53,442 nt of DNA from Paraburkholderia tropica (GCF_914484835.1 NZ_CAJZAR010000073.1:1271-54712); one strand, 5' to 3'. Counted from the first letter of the stretch, positions 1 through 7,235 are shown. The notes: a model not told the origin generated them from the sequence alone. Numbers and translations are program-made.

Positions 1-76
1 GCACCAACCCCGCACTGTTTCCCCTTGACCACTCCGGCTGACCGGTTCCTTAGTCGCAGAGGCAACGCACTCAGGG
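1..76. repeat. Direct repeat upstream of parB, copy 1
   Basis: This stretch matches 2715-2789 at most positions (shared blocks include GCACCAACCCCG, CCCCTTGACCACTCC, CGGTTCCTT and GTCGCAGAGGCAACG). It may extend to the left of the window. Both copies lie upstream of a rightward gene set, and both are followed by a CCAAAAAAGAAG block (about 110-122 and 2823-2834), so the pair may be a duplicated leader or promoter; TTGACC is a possible -35, but no convincing -10 follows it. Confidence 0.75.
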
Positions 77-149
77 GAACGCTCCAGTTCACCAAGGCCC
101 GTTGTTACTCCAAAAAAGAAGTCCCTTCCCATTTTTACAGGAGTCAGTC

Positions 150-2300
150 ATGCAAGCGAACCAGACCGAAATGCAAGCCGTTGAAGCCGCCGTTATCACG
201 AACAAGATCGCAGCCCTGCCGACCGTGACGGTGCCGCTGTCGTCGCTTGTGAAATCGAAATTCAACGTGCGTAAGCAGAAACTGGGCGGCATTGAGGCTC
301 TGGCCGAGAACATCGCTGAGACGGGCCTGTTGCAGAACCTGCTGGTGCATGAGCAGACCGAGGGTCGCAAAACGAAATCGGTGAAATACGGCGTCGCGGG
401 CGGCCAGCGTCGTCACGCCGCGCTGGACCTGCTGGCAGCGCAGGGGCGCTTGCCAGCTGACTTCCCGGTGGACGTGAAGATCGTCAGCGCAGCCGATGCG
501 CTTGTCATCAGTATGTCGGAGAACACGCAGCGCGAAGCCATGCACCCCGCAGACCAGATCGACGCTTTCAAGGCGATGGTGGACGATGGCAAGTCGTCGG
601 AATACATCGCAACGATCTTCGGCATTACGGCATTGACCGTCGAGCGTCGCCTGAAACTCGCCAACGCTTCGCCGAAGCTGCACGCTTTGCTGCGAGACGA
701 CCAAATCTCGCCGGAGCAACTGGCCGCGCTCTGCCTTTCGGACGATCATGAAACGCAGGAACGCGTGTGGGACAACACGAAAACGGACTGGATGCGCGAG
801 CCTGCGCGGTTGCGCGAAGCAATCGCGGGCAATCGGATCAATGCTCGGAAAAGCAATCTCGCCATGTTCGTCGGGCTCGCCGCATTCGAGGCTGCGGGCG
901 GTCGCGTTGACCGTGACCTGTTCAGCAACGACGGCGACGCCTACATCGAGAACGGCGAACTGCTGCAAGAACTCGCGAACCAGAAGCTGGAGGAAGCCGC
1001 CGATCAGATTCGCGCGGAAGGCTGGGCGTGGGTCGAAACGCTGCCTTCTCTTGACTACTCGTATCGCTCGCGCTTCGCGACCGTCAACCCCGCGACGCGC
1101 CCGCTGACGGACGCTGAACAGGCAGAAATGCAGACGCTTACGGCGCGTCTCAAAGAACTGGAAAGCCTGATCGGCGATGACGAAGAAGAAATGTTCGACG
1201 ACGAGATGGCGGAAACCGGCCTGACGGCGCACGAAGGCGACGCCGCAATCGAACTCACGCACGACGAGTACGCGGCTTTGCAGCAGGAAGCCGCGACGAT
1301 CGCAGCGCGCATCGAGGAAATCAACAACTGCGCACGCCATTTTACGGACGAGTTGAAGGCGACCGCTGGCGTGCTGGTGCATCTGAATTATCAAGGCGGT
1401 CTCGAAATCGAGCGCGGTTTCGTGCGCCGTGCCGACCAGTCCAAAGCGGTCGCAGTGGCGGGCGAGCAGGTGCGCAACCTGCGCGCCGAGAAGGTGAAAG
1501 CCGTTCATTCGGAAAAGCTGATGATGGAACTCAGCGCCGCGCACACCATCGCAGTCCAGGCGGAACTGGTTGCCGCGCCGAATGTTGCGCTCGCCGTGCT
1601 GGCCCACCGTCTGTCCGAACGAGCCCTGTACATCGGCGGCGGGGACGAGCACCCGGCCAAGATCAGCTTGACCAAGGCATCGCATCGCTTGGACGAATTC
1701 GACGCGATGCAGGGCAATGCGTCCTGGAAGGCGATGGAGGCCGCGACCAAGAAGTGGAAGAAGGACATGCCGAAGCAGAGCGACGCGCGGTTCAAATGGC
1801 TGCTGACGCAGCCGCAGGAAACGCTCATCGAACTTCTGGCATTCCTCACGGCCATGTCGGTTGATGGCATCCACGGCGCAGAAGATCAAGCGCCGCTCGC
1901 GCAGATCGCAAAGGCCGTCGATCTGGATATGAGCAGCCACTGGACGGCGACCAGCGACAACTATTTCAGCCACGTCTCGAAGACGCGCATCGTGGAAGTC
2001 GTGAGCGAGGCCCTGTCGGCAGACGAAGGCGCGAAGCTCGAAACGATGAAGAAGGGCGAAGCCGCCGCCGCCGCAGAAAAGGCGCTGCGCGACGCCGGTT
2101 CGAAGTGGCTCCCGCCGACGCTGCGCACGAAGGCTGAAAAGGCGGCGAAGAAGGAGAAGAAAGTTGCCGCGCCCGAGGTGCCCGCCGCCGCCGCAACGGA
2201 CGACGCAGCCGAAGCAACGGCAAGCACCGAAGTCGCCGCAGCATGGCCCTGGCCGACCGGCGCGAAGATGAACGCGGAGGCGGAACAACTGGCCGCGTAA
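150..2300 (+). CDS. Very long ParB/RepB/Spo0J-family DNA-binding protein
   Basis: A 716-aa protein with a ParB N-terminal half. Visible are a box I-like stretch (residues 39-64, FNVR...GGIEALAENI), the GGQRRH motif (84-89, the GxRR CTPase/nucleotide site of ParB folds), a box II-like SENTQREAMHPADQ (123-136) and a helix-turn-helix around 150-170. The remaining roughly 500 residues are acidic, partly coiled-coil, and end in an Ala/Lys-rich tail. Usual ParB/KorB proteins are about 290-360 aa, so this is about twice the normal length. The ATG at 150 was preferred to an in-frame ATG at 102 because AGGAG lies just upstream (139-143). No ParA gene is adjacent; the only ParA-like ATPase is the TraL-like protein at 5581-6348. 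Family knowledge: such proteins bind palindromic parS or KorB operators; a perfect palindrome sits directly downstream (2345-2360) and recurs through the window. Partition, global regulation or both are inferred. Confidence 0.9.
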   Translation: MQANQTEMQAVEAAVITNKIAALPTVTVPLSSLVKSKFNVRKQKLGGIEALAENIAETGLLQNLLVHEQTEGRKTKSVKYGVAGGQRRHAALDLLAAQGRLPADFPVDVKIVSAADALVISMSENTQREAMHPADQIDAFKAMVDDGKSSEYIATIFGITALTVERRLKLANASPKLHALLRDDQISPEQLAALCLSDDHETQERVWDNTKTDWMREPARLREAIAGNRINARKSNLAMFVGLAAFEAAGGRVDRDLFSNDGDAYIENGELLQELANQKLEEAADQIRAEGWAWVETLPSLDYSYRSRFATVNPATRPLTDAEQAEMQTLTARLKELESLIGDDEEEMFDDEMAETGLTAHEGDAAIELTHDEYAALQQEAATIAARIEEINNCARHFTDELKATAGVLVHLNYQGGLEIERGFVRRADQSKAVAVAGEQVRNLRAEKVKAVHSEKLMMELSAAHTIAVQAELVAAPNVALAVLAHRLSERALYIGGGDEHPAKISLTKASHRLDEFDAMQGNASWKAMEAATKKWKKDMPKQSDARFKWLLTQPQETLIELLAFLTAMSVDGIHGAEDQAPLAQIAKAVDLDMSSHWTATSDNYFSHVSKTRIVEVVSEALSADEGAKLETMKKGEAAAAAEKALRDAGSKWLPPTLRTKAEKAAKKEKKVAAPEVPAAAATDDAAEATASTEVAAAWPWPTGAKMNAEAEQLAA

Positions 2301-2318
2301 CCCCCTGAATCCCGAGTA

Positions 2319-2343
2319 GCCCCGCAGATGCGGGGCTTTTTTT
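2319..2343 (+). terminator. Rho-independent terminator of the parB gene
   Basis: An 8-bp perfect stem, GCCCCGCA and TGCGGGGC, with a 2-nt loop, followed by seven T. It lies 18 bp after the parB stop codon. Confidence 0.93.
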
Positions 2344-2344
2344 G

Positions 2345-2360
2345 TTCTCGCATGCGAGAA
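2345..2360. promoter_or_regulatory. ParB/KorB-type palindrome, site 1 of 6
   Basis: Perfect copy of TTCTCGCATGCGAGAA; the symmetry extends to 20 bp (2343-2362). It directly abuts the terminator of the ParB-family gene, the position where a parS site is often found. Binding by the adjacent protein is inferred. Confidence 0.8.
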
Positions 2361-2396
2361 CAGGGCGTCGCCAGAGAATTCGCAGCCGCCATACAG

Positions 2397-2466
2397 CCAT
2401 GCCGGGGCAGCACCTTTCGCGCCGCGCTGCGCACGTCACGAAAGCCGCTCCCTTGCCCCGGCATGG
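2397..2466. repeat. Nested inverted repeats after the palindrome
   Basis: Outer arms CCATGCCGGGGCA (2397-2409) and its perfect complement (2454-2466), 13 bp each; inner arms CTTTCG (2414-2419) and CGAAAG (2439-2444). The whole could fold as a 70-nt hairpin. There is no T-tract, so it is not a plain terminator. Confidence 0.75.
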
Positions 2467-2467
2467 G

Positions 2468-2488
2468 GAAAAACGTTCCGCTCCTGGG
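2468..2488. repeat. 21-bp direct repeat, copy 1
   Basis: Identical in 21 positions to 4777-4797 (it begins GAAAAACGTTCCGCTCC). Each copy is followed by a short G/C hairpin of variable length (GGGGGC...GCCCCC here) and then CGCCGCTC. The two copies bracket the small-gene cluster at 2879-4729. Confidence 0.8.
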
Positions 2489-2714
2489 GGCTTGCGCCCC
2501 CGCCGCTCGGGCGACCCCAAGTGCGGGCCGCTTTCGCGTCCCGATAGCGCGCTATCGCGCGAGGTACGAAAAACCTCTTTTTTGGCGCTCGACGGTTCAT
2601 TCGTCCGCCGTCCCGCAGCCCTGCATTCGTTGCCTCAACCCGCGACAGTAACCGATCGGGCTCCGCGGTCAAGGGCCGCACGGGGCCGTGTCCTCGCGCT
2701 GCGCGCTGCGGGCC

Positions 2715-2789
2715 GCACCAACCCCGTGCTTTCCCCCTTGACCACTCCACCCGATCGGTTCCTTTGTCGCAGAGGCAACGAACGCAGGG
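2715..2789. repeat. Direct repeat, copy 2, upstream of the small-gene cluster
   Basis: Diverged copy of 1-76, with the same order of conserved blocks. It precedes the gene starting at 2879, as copy 1 precedes parB, which suggests a duplicated control region. Confidence 0.75.
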
Positions 2790-2878
2790 CTACGGCGGAA
2801 GCGCAGCGGGAAACCGTTTAGCACCAAAAAAGAAGCCTTTTGCGGGTCGTGAATGTGGACTGTTTAAAGGGGCGTCAA

Positions 2879-3058
2879 ATGATTTTCGAACTCAAGATTT
2901 TCTTCCAGCGCCCGGTTAGCACGCCCAATGGCCTCGTCATGTTCAGCAAGGAACACGTTGAAGCGCCGACCCTCGCGGACGCTCAACAAACCGTGCGCGC
3001 GAAGTGGGAAGCGCGCCGCGCCGTGTTCGATTACTTCGCACCCACGCCGACCCTTTGA
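2879..3058 (+). CDS. Small unknown protein
   Basis: A 59-aa protein beginning MIFELKIFFQRP. The ATG at 2879 has an AAAGGGG ribosome site a few bases upstream; a longer TTG-initiated form (from 2840) lacks one. The mixed beta-strand and helix pattern (an amphipathic helix at about 30-45, ADAQQTVRAKWEARR) resembles small plasmid proteins of unknown role. It is the first gene of a rightward cluster of seven small genes. Confidence 0.6.
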   Translation: MIFELKIFFQRPVSTPNGLVMFSKEHVEAPTLADAQQTVRAKWEARRAVFDYFAPTPTL

Positions 3059-3083
3059 CCAACGCAACCAACCGGAGAGCCAG

Positions 3084-3431
3084 ATGAAAAGCCCGTTCCA
3101 ACGTATCCGCCAAACCGTCGCACGCATCCGCGTGCGCGACGTCCTGACCTTCGCACCGCTGATCGGCATTTTCGTCGTTCTGGCCGGTGTGCTGATCGAG
3201 CAGCGCGGCGAACTGGAGATTGTGCGCACCAGTGGATGGGCCGCGCTCGACGCATACCGCGCAACGAAGGCGGCACTGCAATTGACCTTCTGGCAATGGA
3301 TTGGCGAAGGCATCGCCGGAAATCTTCCCTCGTTTGGCAACAACACCCAAGCGCGAGGCATGGCGCTGATGTTCATCGTGCCGCTGATCGCCATCGCCAC
3401 CGTACTCGCAGCACGTCGCGCCCAAGCCTAA
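3084..3431 (+). CDS. Small inner-membrane protein of unknown function
   Basis: A 115-aa protein. A basic N-terminus (KSPFQRIRQTVARIRVR) leads into a membrane helix at about 22-42 (LTFAPLIGIFVVLAGVLI); a second hydrophobic helix is at about 93-110 (MALMFIVPLIAIATVLAA). The ATG at 3084 is preceded by CGGAGAG. The segment between the helices is probably periplasmic. The family is not recognised. Confidence 0.65.
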   Translation: MKSPFQRIRQTVARIRVRDVLTFAPLIGIFVVLAGVLIEQRGELEIVRTSGWAALDAYRATKAALQLTFWQWIGEGIAGNLPSFGNNTQARGMALMFIVPLIAIATVLAARRAQA

Positions 3432-3457
3432 GCCCGCATCGACCAGGAGAGATAGCC

Positions 3458-3670
3458 ATGAAACGACCCGTTACCGTGACGCGCACCGCAATCAGTTCCA
3501 GAGACACCATTGGGCGTCTGTACGTGATGCTTTTCCGCCACTTCTTTGATGCGGAAACGGGCGTCAAAGTCGGTTGCAAGGGCTTCGCAGTGACGTGCCA
3601 ATCGACTGAGCAAGCCTGGGACGTGATGGAGGAACACCGCCAGTATGGGCTGTATCCCACGACGCACTAA
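3458..3670 (+). CDS. Small unknown protein
   Basis: A 70-aa soluble protein with an AGGAGAG ribosome site before the ATG at 3458. It is Cys-containing (VGCKGFAVTCQS) with a C-terminal helix. Probably translated with its neighbours; function not recognised. Confidence 0.6.
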   Translation: MKRPVTVTRTAISSRDTIGRLYVMLFRHFFDAETGVKVGCKGFAVTCQSTEQAWDVMEEHRQYGLYPTTH

Positions 3671-3680
3671 GGGGCCAGCC

Positions 3681-3878
3681 ATGAGAACGATTCGCCAGCA
3701 AACCGCCTACTACGGCAACAACAGCTACGGCCACCCGACCGCCCAACTTTTCACCGAATGGAAAAGCGGCGCGCGGTCTGGTCGGATCATGGAGCGCAGC
3801 GTGCCATGCGACTCGCTGGATCAAGCGCGGGCCGTTGCCTACGGCATGGCCCGCAACGTGAAGCCGCTCCCCAACTGA
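3681..3878 (+). CDS. Small unknown protein
   Basis: A 65-aa protein that starts 10 bp after the preceding stop, with AAGGGG upstream. It is basic, with a Gly/Tyr/Asn-rich first half and an alpha-helical second half (SLDQARAVAYGMARN). No family recognised. Confidence 0.55.
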   Translation: MRTIRQQTAYYGNNSYGHPTAQLFTEWKSGARSGRIMERSVPCDSLDQARAVAYGMARNVKPLPN

Positions 3879-3905
3879 TAGCGGCGGGCGCGAAGAATTA
3901 CCCCG

Positions 3906-3933
3906 GCCTTTACGGGATCAATCCCGTAAAGGC
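3906..3933. repeat. Perfect 28-bp inverted repeat before the gene at 3950
   Basis: Arms GCCTTTACGGGAT and ATCCCGTAAAGGC, 13 bp each, with a 2-nt loop. No T-tract follows; a ribosome site (AAGGAAAA) begins about 7 bp later, so a translational or transcriptional control element, or an operator, is more likely than a terminator. Confidence 0.75.
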
Positions 3934-3949
3934 TCACCCAAGGAAAAAA

Positions 3950-4174
3950 ATGATGCCCCCGAACGTTGATGGCACAAACGGCAGCCGTGCCGCGATGGCA
4001 AGGAAAGCGCTGGAAGCCTTTCTGGCCGCATCCCAATGCACCGAGGCGGAAGGTCTGCAAGCCTTGCTGTGTGGCTTGATGCACCTGAGCGACCGCACCG
4101 GCAAGGAATTTGCCGTCGCATTTGACGCTGCACTGTGCGCCTATTGTCGGCAGACCGACCGCATGGCCGCGTAA
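3950..4174 (+). CDS. Small unknown protein
   Basis: A 74-aa, mostly helical and Ala-rich protein with four Cys in its second half. AAGGAAAA precedes two adjacent ATG codons (3950 and 3953). It follows the perfect inverted repeat at 3906-3933. No family recognised. Confidence 0.55.
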   Translation: MMPPNVDGTNGSRAAMARKALEAFLAASQCTEAEGLQALLCGLMHLSDRTGKEFAVAFDAALCAYCRQTDRMAA

Positions 4175-4199
4175 GCGCCGCGAGACAGGAGAGAACCCG

Positions 4200-4505
4200 A
4201 TGGACTACGCAGCCGCCAAGGTGCGTCAGGATGACTTGTACGCGGCAAACTCGACCGCGAGCAAGGCGCTCAATACGTTCATAGACCAGTTTGGGCGCGG
4301 CCCGATGGGCCTCACGCCCGACCACGTTAAGACAATGCCTGAGTATCGGGCGCTGCGCGCGAGCTACGACCGCAGCGCCGTGCTGTTGCGCCAGTTCAAC
4401 GCGTGGTTCACCCGGCAGTTTTCAAAGGAGATACGCGCGGCCCGCAAGGCGCGTATCGCGATGATGGAAAGCATGATCCCCAACCAGCAGGAGCAGCAGC
4501 AATGA
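4200..4505 (+). CDS. Small helical protein of unknown function
   Basis: A 101-aa protein with AGGAGAG before the ATG at 4200. The C-terminal half is a basic amphipathic helix (QFSKEIRAARKARIAMMES) ending in a Gln-rich tail. It overlaps the next gene by 4 bp, so the two are probably coupled. Confidence 0.6.
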   Translation: MDYAAAKVRQDDLYAANSTASKALNTFIDQFGRGPMGLTPDHVKTMPEYRALRASYDRSAVLLRQFNAWFTRQFSKEIRAARKARIAMMESMIPNQQEQQQ

Positions 4506-4729
4506 CGATCACCACGCAAGAGAGCCGACTACTGGAACACCGCGACAGCATGGCCCCTGGCCACAAAGCGGCCATCGACGCGGCGTTTTCGGATATGTGC
4601 GCGGCCTTGCGCGCGTGCGGACTGAGAACCGCCACGGACGACCGGGCCGCAGCCGTGGAGGCGGCTATTGTGCGCTATGTGCTCGGGTCGAATCCGACCA
4701 TCCCAGGGTTGAGTGCGAGCGGACAGTGA
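4502..4729 (+). CDS. Small unknown protein
   Basis: A 75-aa helical protein, the last gene of the rightward cluster; its ATG overlaps the preceding stop (ATGA). No signal peptide, membrane segment or known motif is seen. Confidence 0.55.
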   Translation: MTITTQESRLLEHRDSMAPGHKAAIDAAFSDMCAALRACGLRTATDDRAAAVEAAIVRYVLGSNPTIPGLSASGQ

Positions 4730-4776
4730 AAGCCAGGGGCGCGCCGCAGTCAGCCACGCCCCTGGCGTGGAGAACA

Positions 4777-4797
4777 GAAAAACGTTCCGCTCCTGGG
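4777..4797. repeat. 21-bp direct repeat, copy 2
   Basis: Second copy of the repeat at 2468-2488, followed here by a shorter hairpin (GGGCTTCGCCC). It lies in the 249-bp gap between the convergent small-gene cluster and the leftward TraKLM-like operon. Confidence 0.8.
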
Positions 4798-4912
4798 CTT
4801 CGCCCGCCGCTCAGGCGCCCCAACAGCCAAACCGAGCAACCCGCCCGGTTTGGGAAAATTGAGCGCGCGAGCTACGCCCGCGCGCAACAGCGCCGGCTAT
4901 CGCCGACGAAAG

Positions 4913-4949
4913 AAAAAAGCCCGGTTCGCGCTCTCGCGCAAACCGGGCT
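4913..4949 (-). terminator. Terminator of the leftward TraK-L-M-like operon
   Basis: Arms AGCCCGGTT (4918-4926) and AACCGGGCT (4941-4949) with an inner CGCG/CGCG pairing; on the minus strand they are followed by six T (4913-4918). It is placed just after the stop of the last gene of the operon. Confidence 0.88.
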
Positions 4950-4978
4950 CACGCAGACCGCGCCTACCGGCGCGGCGG

Positions 4979-5578
4979 TTACTGTCGATGTAGTTGCTCG
5001 ACCATCCTGACTACCTTATCGTGCGTTTCGAGGTCCAGCTTCGGAAGCACCGCGAGCATGTCGCGCCCAGCTGCGAGTTGTCGCGCCTCATCCTGAGTCC
5101 GTTCGGCCTGACGGCCGAAAAACTCTGCCCCGACGACACCACCCGCGAGCGCGAAAAGCAACGCGCTCAGACCCAGCACCATCCCTACGCGGTACTTCCA
5201 GACCTGCGGCGCTGCCTCGCGCGCTGTGCCAGCAACGTCGCGCAACACGGAATCAGCGGTTTGCGCGAATTTCGCTCGCAAACTGGAGAGTTCATTGTCC
5301 CCACCAGCCTCGATCGACGCCCGAACGTCGCGCAGCGCTGCCGCGACACTTTCACTCGCGGCAGCGGCCGCCGCCCGCTCATCGTTGGCCGCCGCTGCCA
5401 ATTCGGCTACACCTGCCCGCACCGCCGCTTCGATCGCAGCGATCGAGCGCGCGGCCGCGCGCTCCTGAACCCTCGAATTGACCAAGGCCGCCGCAACGAG
5501 CGGATCATCGACGTCGATCTTCTGACCGGTAGCCTCGAACACGTCCTGCACGACAGCCTTGGCGTCGGACAGATTCAT
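4979..5578 (-). CDS. TraM-like (StbC-like) conjugal transfer protein
   Basis: A 199-aa protein, third of three genes. The N-terminus (LSDAKAVVQDVFEATGQKI, then DDPLVAAAL) resembles the start of IncP TraM-type proteins. A long Ala-rich helical middle follows, then one membrane helix at about 125-150 and a short tail. The ATG at 5578 lies one base beyond the upstream stop (TAATCATG); an in-frame GTG at 5587 is less likely. IncP TraM (145 aa) helps plasmid transfer; R388 StbC is in an equivalent operon. The assignment rests on operon position, architecture and the N-terminal pattern. Confidence 0.7.
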   Translation of the reverse strand: MNLSDAKAVVQDVFEATGQKIDVDDPLVAAALVNSRVQERAAARSIAAIEAAVRAGVAELAAAANDERAAAAAASESVAAALRDVRASIEAGGDNELSSLRAKFAQTADSVLRDVAGTAREAAPQVWKYRVGMVLGLSALLFALAGGVVGAEFFGRQAERTQDEARQLAAGRDMLAVLPKLDLETHDKVVRMVEQLHRQ

Positions 5579-5580
5579 GA

Positions 5581-6348
5581 TTACCACGCCACCTGATCGA
5601 GTTGTGCGAACACATCATGGTAGACACGCTTGATCCGGTTCTTTTCCATAACGTTGAACTCGCTGCCGGACAGCACATCATCGAGCGTCAATCGTGCCTT
5701 ATTCATCTTGCGCACGTCGTCACCGAACGTATCGGACGCCCGCGCCTTCATCACCACATTCGCCTTCACTCGGCTGGAGAACGCGCTGAACATCTTCGTT
5801 TCCGAGAAGTGCTTGCCGCCGTCAGTCAACAGCGGGCCGAAGTGCTCGTTTTCCCACACGATCAGATCCACGTCCGTCTCGACCTTGGGCGCGCACGTCT
5901 GTCCCGCAACCGACTCGAACCCTTCCGCCGTGTGCTGCAATTCCGCCCCACCGCCGACGATCGAATGAATCACCGGGATTTTCCCAGCGTCGCGGATCGT
6001 GTCGAAGGCATTATTGGAAATCAGGTATGCCATCAGCGGGGAAAAGGTATTCGCACCCACGTCGATCACGTAGTTCGTGCCTTCGGATTCGAGAATTTCC
6101 ACCATCAATTCATCGAATTGCTTCGGGTCGATCGTCAAATCCGCGCGCATGACATTCAAATGCACGGCCGACAACGACTTGTGATCCGCGAGGGTTGTAT
6201 TTTCTTGATCCAAATCGTAGCACTTCACCGGCGCCGCGATTTTAGTGAACCATGCTGCCAACATTTTGGCGACCAACGACTTACCGATTCCGCCTTTGCC
6301 TTGCAAAACGAAGTTGACGGTATCGACCATTTGAATGCTATTTTCCAT
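5581..6348 (-). CDS. TraL/StbB-like ParA-family ATPase
   Basis: A 255-aa protein with a deviant Walker A motif near the N-terminus (LQGKGGIGKS, residues 15-24), as in MinD/ParA ATPases, and a YVIDVGAN-type Walker B region. The LQGKGG(I/V)GKS context matches IncP TraL and R388 StbB. It sits between a TraK/StbA-like and a TraM/StbC-like gene. Family knowledge: these operons flank oriT and influence plasmid placement and conjugation. It is not a typical partition ParA, as it has no adjacent ParB partner; a link with the ParB-family protein at 150-2300 is only a possibility. Confidence 0.85.
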   Translation of the reverse strand: MENSIQMVDTVNFVLQGKGGIGKSLVAKMLAAWFTKIAAPVKCYDLDQENTTLADHKSLSAVHLNVMRADLTIDPKQFDELMVEILESEGTNYVIDVGANTFSPLMAYLISNNAFDTIRDAGKIPVIHSIVGGGAELQHTAEGFESVAGQTCAPKVETDVDLIVWENEHFGPLLTDGGKHFSETKMFSAFSSRVKANVVMKARASDTFGDDVRKMNKARLTLDDVLSGSEFNVMEKNRIKRVYHDVFAQLDQVAW

Positions 6349-6360
6349 TTTTCAGCCCTC

Positions 6361-6780
6361 TTATTCGTCCAGATTGGTTCGTTTGTTCACATCGCGGGTA
6401 AATGTCTGAACTGCCTCACGATATCCACTATTCGAAATCTTCCCGCCGCTCGTAGCTACGCTTCCAGACACTGACTTATCGGCAGTCTCGCCCGAAGCCT
6501 GAACAGACTCTTTTTTTGGGGCAGGTTGGGTTTGCTCTTGTGGCACCGGATGCGCGCGGCGCTCTGCGCGGATTCGTTTCAGCGCGTCTTTGAGCGTGTT
6601 CATGCTCACGGCGAGCCCCTGCGCCTCCAGACCCATCAGGATCTTTTCGTACCGCCACCCGGCCAACTTCGCCTGCTCAATTTCATCGAACAGATCGCGG
6701 AGCCGCCCGGTCTTGGTTCGCCCGGCCGCGGTCTCGGTGAATTTCGGAAACTCACCGCCTTTCTCTTTGGAGTTGGTCAT
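6361..6780 (-). CDS. TraK/StbA-like oriT-proximal DNA-binding protein
   Basis: A 139-aa basic protein, first gene of the leftward operon. The core (about 20-75, RTKTGRLRDLFDEIEQAKLA, then a W-Y-E-I-L pattern and ALKRIRAERR) resembles the helix-turn-helix region of IncP TraK and related StbA proteins; the C-terminal half is Pro/Gln/Ser-rich and probably disordered. It begins at the edge of the TGCACAC repeat array (6814-6981), as R388 stbA begins beside the direct repeats its product binds, so that array is its probable target. Confidence 0.72.
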   Translation of the reverse strand: MTNSKEKGGEFPKFTETAAGRTKTGRLRDLFDEIEQAKLAGWRYEKILMGLEAQGLAVSMNTLKDALKRIRAERRAHPVPQEQTQPAPKKESVQASGETADKSVSGSVATSGGKISNSGYREAVQTFTRDVNKRTNLDE

Positions 6781-6813
6781 TTCATAGGCGTCTCAAGAGG
6801 TAGACGAGCATTT

Positions 6814-6981
6814 TACACACGGTATGCACACGCACACCACCCGACTTGCACACCGCCGATCATAGCTCACCCGTTTTGCACACGCAAGGCCCACGCTATG
6901 CACACTAGACGCACACGCCTGCCGTGGGCGTGCCGGAGGCATGCCCACGGGTTGCTCACGGTTTGCACACGCCACGCTCAC
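6814..6981. repeat. Array of TGCACAC-like direct repeats, phased near 11 bp
   Basis: Exact TGCACAC occurs at 6825, 6847, 6877, 6899 and 6964. Variants are TACACAC 6814, CGCACAC 6831 and 6910, AGCTCAC 6864, TGCTCAC 6953 and CGCTCAC 6975. Several steps are 11 bp or a multiple (6814-6825, 6877-6899-6910, 6953-6964-6975), so copies fall on one face of the helix. Layout and place resemble the stb direct repeats of R388. Confidence 0.8.
6922..6950. repeat. Imperfect 13-bp inverted repeat inside the TGCACAC array
   Basis: Arms CCGTGGGCGTGCC and GGCATGCCCACGG with one mismatch and a 3-nt loop. Candidate relaxosome or oriT hairpin. Confidence 0.7.
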
Positions 6982-7021
6982 CAAGGACCGTTTTCGGTGG
7001 CGCGGAGGTTGAAAAAGCGCC

Positions 7022-7048
7022 GCCGCCAAGCCCTTTGGGCTTGGCGGC
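7022..7048. repeat. Perfect 12-bp hairpin in the putative oriT region
   Basis: Arms GCCGCCAAGCCC and GGGCTTGGCGGC around a TTT loop. A second near-perfect palindrome, arms CAGCTTTTCC and GGAAAAGCTG around one base, lies at 7117-7137. Neither has a following T-tract. Confidence 0.75.
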
Positions 7049-7235
7049 CCCGGATCACGGTTCGGCCGGTCGGCGCTATGCGCCTGGCCGCCCCGAAATC
7101 CGGGGCAGTTATCCAGCAGCTTTTCCCGGAAAAGCTGAAGCCAAACCCGAAAACAAAGAATAGTGGAACATAAAGCGCGTATTACATCGCGCGTGGTTTC
7201 CGTGGCTTATAGCCACGTTGATAGTGTGTTTGAGG

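Larger units (their letters stand above)
2361..2878. other. Gene-free, highly structured stretch
   Basis: No convincing gene is seen here. The stretch holds nested inverted repeats (2397-2466), the GAAAAACGTTCCGCTCCTGGG repeat (2468-2488, also at 4777-4797), a 16-bp perfect palindrome CGATAGCGCGCTATCG (2542-2557) and copy 2 of the leader repeat (2715-2789). Overlapping open frames of about 100-180 codons exist on both strands but contradict each other and look like G+C-rich noise. A centromere-like region or a structured leader is possible. Confidence 0.6.

Noticed and set aside
144..2288. 714-codon open frame on the minus strand opposite parB
   Set aside because: Arg/His/Leu-rich composition of a G+C-rich antisense shadow; the plus-strand protein has clear ParB motifs.
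2542..2557. Palindrome CGATAGCGCGCTATCG as another operator
   Set aside because: Perfect over 16 bp but seen only once in the window, in a stretch rich in G+C symmetry.
4730..5010. Small plus-strand gene in the gap after the small-gene cluster (frame 4597-5010)
   Set aside because: It runs out of phase through the last small gene and across the minus-strand terminator; composition is Arg-rich noise.
5602..6474. 290-codon plus-strand open frame over the TraL-like gene
   Set aside because: Antisense to a protein with a clear KGGIGKS P-loop.
6814..6981. CRISPR array
   Set aside because: Repeat units are only 7 bp with irregular, short spacing; no Cas genes in the window.
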